A stretch of DNA of 64,000 nucleotides from Catonia carolina. Taxonomy: Eukaryota > Arthropoda > Insecta > Hemiptera > Achilidae. Position 1 is the stretch's first letter. Every line of letters begins with the position of its first letter. A model generated the notes under the pieces. That model was given only the letters and a program-made list of their open reading frames with translations. It was not told the origin of the DNA and ran no database searches. The stretch covers positions 186,693,283-186,757,282 of the forward strand of contig JAQMRL010000001.1 in the NCBI GenBank assembly GCA_035578175.1, written 5' to 3'. This document shows, in pieces, positions 58,169 through 64,000 of this stretch. A program made the position numbers and the translations under genes.

Positions 58169-60622
58169 ATGAGTGATTTAAAACTATTAGTGAAGGAACG
58201 TGGCTTAGTTAAAGCAAAATTAACTAGGTTCAAAACATATTTTAGTGGAATTTCTTGTGCAGCAGATATTAGTCAATTAAAACTGCGGTTATCAAAATTA
58301 GAGGAGTGCTGGTGTGAGTTCGATAAAGTACAATTACAAATTGAATTACTTGACGAATCTGATGATCAGTCAGATCAAAGAAACAATTTTGAAGCAGAAT
58401 ATTTTGCACTAATGTCAGCGGCTCAAGATTTCATTTCTGATCATGAGCTTAGCAACAATCACAACAATATTGAAAACAAGCCAGTAATTACGCAACCAAT
58501 ATCAGTGAAACTCCCAGATATCCAACTTCCTACATTCAATGGCAGCTATGGTGAATGGCTCTCATTTCGTGACACATTTACGTCACTCATTCACTTAAGG
58601 GAAATACCGGATATTCATAAGTTTCATTACTTAAAGGCTTCTTTAAAGGGTGCAGCTTTTGAAGTCATTCAAGCTTTAGAAAGTTCCGCACAAAATTATC
58701 ACATTGCTTGGCAATTGTTAAATGACAGATTTGGCAACAAGCGTTATTTAATCAACAAACATGTAAATGCTTTGTTCAGTCTTGCTAAAAATGATAAAGA
58801 AAATTCAATTTCTTTACGCAAACTTCTAGATAGTGCCTTAAAACACATTCGTGCCCTTTCTGGTTTAGGGCAACCCACAAATCACTGGGACACGCTTTTA
58901 ATTTATTTAATTACTACCAAATTAGATCCAGTAACATTACGTGAGTGGGAAAACACACTAACAAAGGATGCGTTACCTACTATGTCCGATTTGGAAGTAT
59001 TTTTACAACACAAGTGTCAGGTATTAGAATCAATTGAATACAACAAATTGCAAAAACATACACCCGTTAATCCACTTTTTGTGAACCACAGCCAGTCTCC
59101 GAAATTCAAGCCAACATTTAAAAATCATACATTTTCCACGAACTGTCATGTGTCTACAAAAGGTTGTTCTTTGTGCAGTGAACAAGAACATCCACTTTAT
59201 ATGTGTAAGGTCTTCAAGGGACTTCCAAGCTCAGACCGTGAAAAAGAAGTAAAGAAACGCAATTTATGTTTTAATTGTCTTCAGAGCTCTCACAAATCTA
59301 CTAATTGTAAGTCAGGCTCGTGCAAACTTTGTGGCAAGAGACACAATACATTATTACATCATAATAAATCTGACTCAAGGGATTCAGAAAAGCAAATTTT
59401 TACTCAAAGTGACAAACCTTCTGAACCAATTGTAGAACAAACCATTGTTTCTACTTCAAACGTGACATCTGATCAACAAAAATCTATTGTTTTGCTTTCA
59501 ACAGCAGTAATTTCAGTGCTAGATCATAGAGGTTGTCCTCATCTTTGCCGTGTATTGCTTGATAGTGCTTCTCAATCAAATTTCATAACTGAAAGGTTAG
59601 CGCGTACTTTAAATCTCTCTATCAAGAATAGTGTGTTTGAAGTCCATGGCATAGGCCAATCATCCACTCAAACTTCAAATATGGTTCAGTGTATCATTAA
59701 ATCTAGATTAACTTCATATTCGACTACTATTGATTGTATAATTCTCAAAAACATCACTCAACAATTACCTACGGTCACAATAGAAACAGCTCACTTAAAC
59801 ATTCCGCAAACCATTCAATTAGCAGACCCTCAATTTAATCAGCCCAATGACATTGACATGCTTATTGGTGCAGAATTATTTTTTGATTTATTACATGAAG
59901 GTAAATTGAAGTTTTCGAATTCATCTTATACATTACAAAATACGGTGTTTGGATGGATAATTTCTGGCAAAATGAATGTAAACACTACATCAAATCTAGT
60001 AACTATGTGTTTTTTATCTACACTAGACGAAATTAACAGAAATATACAGAGATTTTGGGAATTAGAAGAGTGCAAGGGTGAAAAACATCATACCGGAAAC
60101 GACAAAGTTTGTGAAGATTTATTCGTGAACACTACAACCAGAGATGTAAATGGAAGATATTGTGTGAAAATACCCTTAAAAGGTGATATAAGTGATCTCG
60201 GCGAATCTAAGAAGAACGCATCGCGAAGATTATTTACACTTGAAAGACGTTTTTCAATCAACCCAGCATTGAAATCACAGTATGTGCAGTTTATGAAGGA
60301 GTATATAGACTTTGGTCACATGCGAGAGGTTCCATTGGATGAATCGCAATCCACCCAGTGTTATTACATTCCACATCACGCGGTTGTGAGGGAACAATCT
60401 AAGACAACAAAGCTACGAGTAGTATTTGATGCGTCTTCAAAAACCACTTCAGGTCTTTCGCTAAATGACATTTCAATTGTTGGACCTACAATCCAGTCAG
60501 ACCTGTTTAGTATAGTGACAAGATTTAGAACACATTCCTACGTCATGACTGCAGATATTGAGAAAATGTATCGGCAAGTTAAAGTGCATCCATCACAGTG
60601 GAAATTACAGCGAATTTTGTAG
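58169..60622 (+). CDS. BEL/Pao Gag-protease and N-terminal RT, ends at in-frame TAG
   Basis: 817 residues from the ATG at 58169. Domains: an N-terminal region; the Gag core typical of BEL/Pao (DUF1759-like, about 115-285; LPTFNGSYGEW at 120-130); Cys/His zinc knuckles (about 333-397, with CSLCSEQEH, CFNCLQSSHKSTNC and CKLCGKRHN); a retropepsin-like aspartic protease region with LLDSAS (D465); then a linker and the N-terminal RT with LRVVFDASSK (about 749-758) and the first catalytic Asp in TADIEKMYRQ (D796). The frame stops at TAG 60620-60622 in the middle of RT homology, and the same frame continues beyond. As written the enzyme half would need readthrough. The start is the first Met of the open frame after the leader. 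Confidence 0.92.
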   Translation: MSDLKLLVKERGLVKAKLTRFKTYFSGISCAADISQLKLRLSKLEECWCEFDKVQLQIELLDESDDQSDQRNNFEAEYFALMSAAQDFISDHELSNNHNNIENKPVITQPISVKLPDIQLPTFNGSYGEWLSFRDTFTSLIHLREIPDIHKFHYLKASLKGAAFEVIQALESSAQNYHIAWQLLNDRFGNKRYLINKHVNALFSLAKNDKENSISLRKLLDSALKHIRALSGLGQPTNHWDTLLIYLITTKLDPVTLREWENTLTKDALPTMSDLEVFLQHKCQVLESIEYNKLQKHTPVNPLFVNHSQSPKFKPTFKNHTFSTNCHVSTKGCSLCSEQEHPLYMCKVFKGLPSSDREKEVKKRNLCFNCLQSSHKSTNCKSGSCKLCGKRHNTLLHHNKSDSRDSEKQIFTQSDKPSEPIVEQTIVSTSNVTSDQQKSIVLLSTAVISVLDHRGCPHLCRVLLDSASQSNFITERLARTLNLSIKNSVFEVHGIGQSSTQTSNMVQCIIKSRLTSYSTTIDCIILKNITQQLPTVTIETAHLNIPQTIQLADPQFNQPNDIDMLIGAELFFDLLHEGKLKFSNSSYTLQNTVFGWIISGKMNVNTTSNLVTMCFLSTLDEINRNIQRFWELEECKGEKHHTGNDKVCEDLFVNTTTRDVNGRYCVKIPLKGDISDLGESKKNASRRLFTLERRFSINPALKSQYVQFMKEYIDFGHMREVPLDESQSTQCYYIPHHAVVREQSKTTKLRVVFDASSKTTSGLSLNDISIVGPTIQSDLFSIVTRFRTHSYVMTADIEKMYRQVKVHPSQWKLQRIL

Positions 60623-63382
60623 AGAGAACAGCAACATGAGCCAATCAAAACATTTGAATTAACAACAGTGACATATGGTACAGCAAGTGCTCCGTACTTA
60701 GCTACGAGAGCATTGAAACAACTTGCGGTAAATGAAAAACATGATTTTCCAGAAGCATCAAGGGTTTTCATAGAAGATTTTTACGTTGACGACCTTATGA
60801 CTGGCACAAAAACCTTAGAGGATGCTAAACAGCTTCAAAAGGATATGATGACCATAGCACATAGAGGAGGTTTTAATTTACGAAAGTGGAGTGCAAACCA
60901 TCCTGATATTTTATCAAATTTACTACATCAAGATGTAAGTGACGATTGTTTCATGATCAATAACGATGCAACTGTGAGTACTCTTGGTCTTATTTGGAAC
61001 CCAAGGCAAGACACATTTCAATTTTTATTAGGTGATTACAACAAGACGAGTGTGAAACATTCAAAACGCACAATTTTATCAGCTATAGGAAAAATATTTG
61101 ATCCATTGGGACTTATTGGACCAGTCATAGTGAGGGCTAAGATAATCATGCAACAACTGTGGAGTTGTAAGATTGGTTGGGATGAAGAGGTTCCTGAAGA
61201 ATTGCTAAAACAGTGGATTAGCTTTCAAGAATCTTTACAATCTATATCGCAAATAGATATTCAACGAAATATCTTACCCAAGGAAACACACGTTACAAGA
61301 ATCGAGATTCATGGATTTTCAGATGCATCAGAATCTGCATATGGTGCCTGTATTTACATCAAGTCAGTTGATACTGACAGTAATATCTCAGTAAATTTAG
61401 TTAGTTCCAAATCACGCGTTGCACCGCTGAAGAAGACATCTTTGCCAAGACTCGAATTGTGTGGAGCTTTGCTATTGTCGGAATTGTGCAAGAAAATTGT
61501 GACTGCTTTACAGATTCAGATAGATTCAATCACCTACTACTCTGATTCAACTATTACATTAGCGTGGATAAGAGCACCTTCATCTCATTGGTCAACATTC
61601 GTCGCAAATCGAGTGTCCAAAATACAAGACAATACTGAGACCAATTATTGGAAACATGTCAGAAGCGAAGACAATCCTGCTGATTTCTTATCAAGAGGGT
61701 TACTTCCTTCAGAAATTTTAAACGCCAGCTTATATTGGAAGGGACCATCGTTTCTCTACTCATCAGTAGATTTAATTTCGGAAGAATCAGATACAGATCA
61801 TAATGATATTCCAGAACGACGGAAGAATAATATTTCATGTGTAGTCTCAACAAATAATGTTATTAATTTTAATAATTTTTCTAGTTTCACTAAATTTGTA
61901 CGTGTTATTGCGTACTGTCTTCGATTTACGCGTAACTGTCAGACAACACGTGATCTTCGTCTTGACAGCAATCTTTCTGTCACAGAGCTTCAATTAGCGG
62001 AAAATGCTGTTATTAGACTTGTGCAAAAAGAATCATTTCTTCATGAATATTGTAATTTACAATCAGGACAATGTGTGTCAAGAAATAGTAAACTTAAGGC
62101 ATTAAATCCATTCATGGACAAAAATCAAGTGATACGTGTTGGTGGACGTTTACAACAATCAGATTTAAGTCTTGACCAAAAACACCCAATCATATTGCCT
62201 AAGGGTCACATCATCACATATTTAATTGCGAAACATATGCACATAAAAAATCTTCATGCAGGACCCCAACTGTTATTAAACATCGTTCGTCAGAAATACT
62301 GGCCAATCAACGGTCGTTCATTAGTCAAGAAGGTATTCCACGAATGTATTTCCTGCTTCAGAGCAAGACCTAAGATTCGGACACAGATGATGGGTGAATT
62401 GCCCAAAACTAGAGTTCTTGTGCCACCTCGAGTATTCTACTATACCGGAGTAGATTATTGTGGACCTTTCTATGTGAAGATGTCAAAGAAGAAGGGTGTC
62501 ATTCCAGCTAAATGTTACATTGCGCTATTTGTGTGTTTTAGTGTCAAGGCTCTGCATTTGGAGTTAGTCGAAGATTTGACTACAGAATCTTTTATTGGAG
62601 CTTTACGCAGATTCATTTCAAGAAGAGGAAAACCAAAGGACATATACTCAGACAACGGGACCAATTTTGTAGGAGCACATCGTGAACTAAATGAACTTCT
62701 AAGATTGTGGAAGTCAAAGGAATTTAATGACAAGGTGTCAACAACTTTATCAAACGACGAAATTACATGGCATTTTCAACCTCCTAGGGCTCCACATTTT
62801 GGTGGACTATGGGAATCGTCAGTTAAGTTAGTGAAAACACACATAAAACGAGTTTTAGGGAATTTAATTTTAACCTACGAGCAATTTGTCACACTATTAA
62901 CTCAAGTTGAGGCATGTATAAATTCTCGTCCCTTATCTCCATTATCAAATGAACCTACTGATCTAAATCCGTTGACCCCATCACATTTCCTAATTGGTGA
63001 TGTCCTCACAAACTCTCCTGAACCATGCTTACTCAAAATTCCAACCAGTAGACTTGATCAGTGGCAGCATGTTCAGATGGTGTATCAACATTTCTGGTCG
63101 CGGTGGTCAAGATATTACCTAAACAACATGCAGCAGCGAAGGAAGTGGACAACATCTCCTCCAAACCTCAACGTTGGTGATCTTGTTATCATCAAAGAGG
63201 ACAATCTTCCTCCACTCCAATGGAAAATGGCTCGCGTCATTGAACTTCATCCAGGGCAAGATGCCAGAGTTCGTGTGGTTACTCTTAAGACTTCAAATGG
63301 TCTCATTAAACGACCTATTGTGAAATTATGTGTATTACCAATTGACTCAGATATGACAAATTCAATCAAGAAAAGAGATTAA
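60623..63382 (+). CDS. BEL/Pao Pol: RT palm, RNase H, integrase (same frame after the TAG)
   Basis: Open from directly after the TAG; the first Met, at 60668, gives 904 residues (numbering below). RT: TVTYGTASAPYLATRA-type block at the start and palm YVDD (39-42). RNase H: HGFSDASES (D219), RLELCGA (E263), YYSDSTITLAW (D293) and EDNPADFLSRG. Integrase: zinc-binding H525/H530 with C560/C563, then the catalytic triad D596 (TGVDYCGPF), D662 (IYSDNGTNF) and E716 (FGGLWESSVK). The C-terminal region (about 795-893) with QHFWSRWSRYYL, VGDLVIIKEDN and VKLCVLP is the usual BEL/Pao tail. All catalytic residues appear intact. It acts with Gag in particles and in the nucleus during integration. In-frame continuity makes one ancestral polyprotein certain. 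Confidence 0.93.
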   Translation, partial: REQQHEPIKTFELTTVTYGTASAPYLATRALKQLAVNEKHDFPEASRVFIEDFYVDDLMTGTKTLEDAKQLQKDMMTIAHRGGFNLRKWSANHPDILSNLLHQDVSDDCFMINNDATVSTLGLIWNPRQDTFQFLLGDYNKTSVKHSKRTILSAIGKIFDPLGLIGPVIVRAKIIMQQLWSCKIGWDEEVPEELLKQWISFQESLQSISQIDIQRNILPKETHVTRIEIHGFSDASESAYGACIYIKSVDTDSNISVNLVSSKSRVAPLKKTSLPRLELCGALLLSELCKKIVTALQIQIDSITYYSDSTITLAWIRAPSSHWSTFVANRVSKIQDNTETNYWKHVRSEDNPADFLSRGLLPSEILNASLYWKGPSFLYSSVDLISEESDTDHNDIPERRKNNISCVVSTNNVINFNNFSSFTKFVRVIAYCLRFTRNCQTTRDLRLDSNLSVTELQLAENAVIRLVQKESFLHEYCNLQSGQCVSRNSKLKALNPFMDKNQVIRVGGRLQQSDLSLDQKHPIILPKGHIITYLIAKHMHIKNLHAGPQLLLNIVRQKYWPINGRSLVKKVFHECISCFRARPKIRTQMMGELPKTRVLVPPRVFYYTGVDYCGPFYVKMSKKKGVIPAKCYIALFVCFSVKALHLELVEDLTTESFIGALRRFISRRGKPKDIYSDNGTNFVGAHRELNELLRLWKSKEFNDKVSTTLSNDEITWHFQPPRAPHFGGLWESSVKLVKTHIKRVLGNLILTYEQFVTLLTQVEACINSRPLSPLSNEPTDLNPLTPSHFLIGDVLTNSPEPCLLKIPTSRLDQWQHVQMVYQHFWSRWSRYYLNNMQQRRKWTTSPPNLNVGDLVIIKEDNLPPLQWKMARVIELHPGQDARVRVVTLKTSNGLIKRPIVKLCVLPIDSDMTNSIKKRD

Positions 63383-63450
63383 TTGTTCTTTTTTTAAAAA
63401 AAAAACTTTAGTATTCATAATTTAATTATTGTAATTCTTGAATGCCCTTC

Positions 63451-63463
63451 AAGGCCGGGGGCA
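63451..63463 (+). promoter_or_regulatory. Candidate polypurine tract
   Basis: AAGGCCGGGGGCA directly precedes the 3' LTR. It is purine-rich with two or three pyrimidines, in the position where plus-strand DNA synthesis is primed. Confidence 0.55.
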
Positions 63464-63718
63464 TGGTTAATATTTAATTAATGTTTTATTTGTGTGTGAA
63501 TGTGTTTAGTTGTGAAAATGCGTGTGTGTGAATGGGCGCTGGCTACTGCCATGCGCGGAGCTAGTTCGAGTGCGTGGACCAGTGCGCAGGTGAGGGGAGT
63601 GTGTGCTGAACAGTGATACAGTCCGCTTGTGTTCGTGTGAGTTCAATAAAACGTGTTCAAAATTCATACATTGAATCCTTTATTTTGTGCATTTATTCAA
63701 CACTCATTCAATCAACCA
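63464..63718 (+). repeat. BEL/Pao 3' LTR
   Basis: 255 bp. It appears base-for-base equal to the 5' LTR except that it lacks three bases near the end (CAATCAACCA against CAATCATTAACCA). AATAAA at 63645-63650. Followed directly by the target duplication. Confidence 0.95.
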
Positions 63719-63739
63719 GTGTCTGTAGTAATCTTTTGA

Positions 63740-64000
63740 TTCTGTGTGAGACTAATATCTTTAAACCATACTTTATTGAGAATTCGGAACGAATTCTTCT
63801 TCAAGCGCTTGTCCTTTGCGAATGTTAGTGACCACCATAGTAATTTTCACTGTGTTCGTTGAACTGCGAAATATCTTTAATAAGCTTTATCCAAACTATG
63901 AACTCAGATTTCAAAACCACGGCATCCTTCTTCTGGCAGGCCTTCTTTTTCCATATATTTTACCCTGCAGAATAGCTTACAGTAATGAATTTTTTGATTT
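63740..64000 (-). pseudogene. LINE RT C-terminal fragment, runs off the window
   Basis: Minus strand from the right edge: AILQGKIYGKRRPARRRMPW, then NLSS and KIFRSSTNTVKITMVVTNIR, then KGQALEEE. This is the same C-terminal order as the LINE at 54415 (LIMEGKIAGKRRPGRRKASW, then NLRDWFG, LFRAAVSKVRIAMMIANLRR). Three in-frame stops. The upstream RT lies beyond the window, if present. Confidence 0.72.

Larger units (their letters stand above)
57512..63723 (+). mobile_element. BEL/Pao LTR retrotransposon, complete
   Basis: About 6.2 kb with two LTRs, gag-pol between them, and a perfect 5-bp target duplication GTGTC (57512-57516 and 63719-63723). The LTRs begin TG and end CA and appear identical except for a 3-base difference near their ends, indicating a recent insertion. 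Domain order Gag, zinc knuckle, protease, RT, RNase H, integrase is that of BEL/Pao. No envelope-like frame is present. The only coding defect found is one in-frame TAG at 60620-60622. Confidence 0.95.

Overview
The window is a strongly AT-rich, non-coding stretch of an arthropod, almost certainly insect, nuclear genome. The evidence is the set of decayed and nested transposable elements typical of insects: RTE-, jockey- and R1-like LINEs, a BEL/Pao LTR retrotransposon, mariner, hAT-like and piggyBac-like elements, and tRNA-derived SINEs. No operons or bacterial signals are present. A hemipteran is only a guess. I found no host protein-coding gene and no convincing free-standing tRNA, rRNA or other RNA gene. 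Every recognisable coding stretch belongs to a mobile element.
Layout. 0-6 kb: a decayed Tc1/mariner-like transposase at the left edge, a SINE fragment, two copies of a ~0.9 kb non-coding repeat (called family A here), and a tRNA-headed SINE. 6.3-10.7 kb: a third family A copy split by a ~3.1 kb RTE-like LINE, followed by a short MITE with long inverted repeats. 13-14.7 kb: a jockey-like LINE fragment abutting a second decayed transposase, then a 30-bp-arm perfect hairpin. 16-19.4 kb: two SINEs flanking an R1-like LINE 3' end, an unidentified decayed coding stretch, and an internally deleted mariner. 19-46 kb: mostly unique AT-rich DNA with scattered SINEs, four copies of a ~0.4 kb repeat (family D), a long-inverted-repeat element, twin palindromes and a hAT-like MITE. 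46.6-50.1 kb: a three-level nest, with a piggyBac-like non-autonomous element inside an internally deleted RTE copy inside family A. 50.5-56.3 kb: more palindromes, another family A copy, a LINE 3' end, and a LINE copy inserted into a relative of itself. 57.5-63.7 kb: a young BEL/Pao element with near-identical LTRs, a perfect 5-bp target duplication and one in-frame stop. At 63.7-64 kb another LINE fragment runs off the right edge.
The genes do not cooperate as a host pathway. The RTE-like LINEs would have supplied endonuclease/reverse transcriptase for their own copying and possibly for the SINEs. The BEL element encodes Gag, protease, reverse transcriptase, RNase H and integrase. The MITEs, family A and family D have no coding capacity that I can see. 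I found no obvious new biological system. The items most worth following are family A's modular structure, the SINEs with different heads but one tail, the long-inverted-repeat element at 31.2-32.1 kb, and the cluster of near-perfect palindromes.
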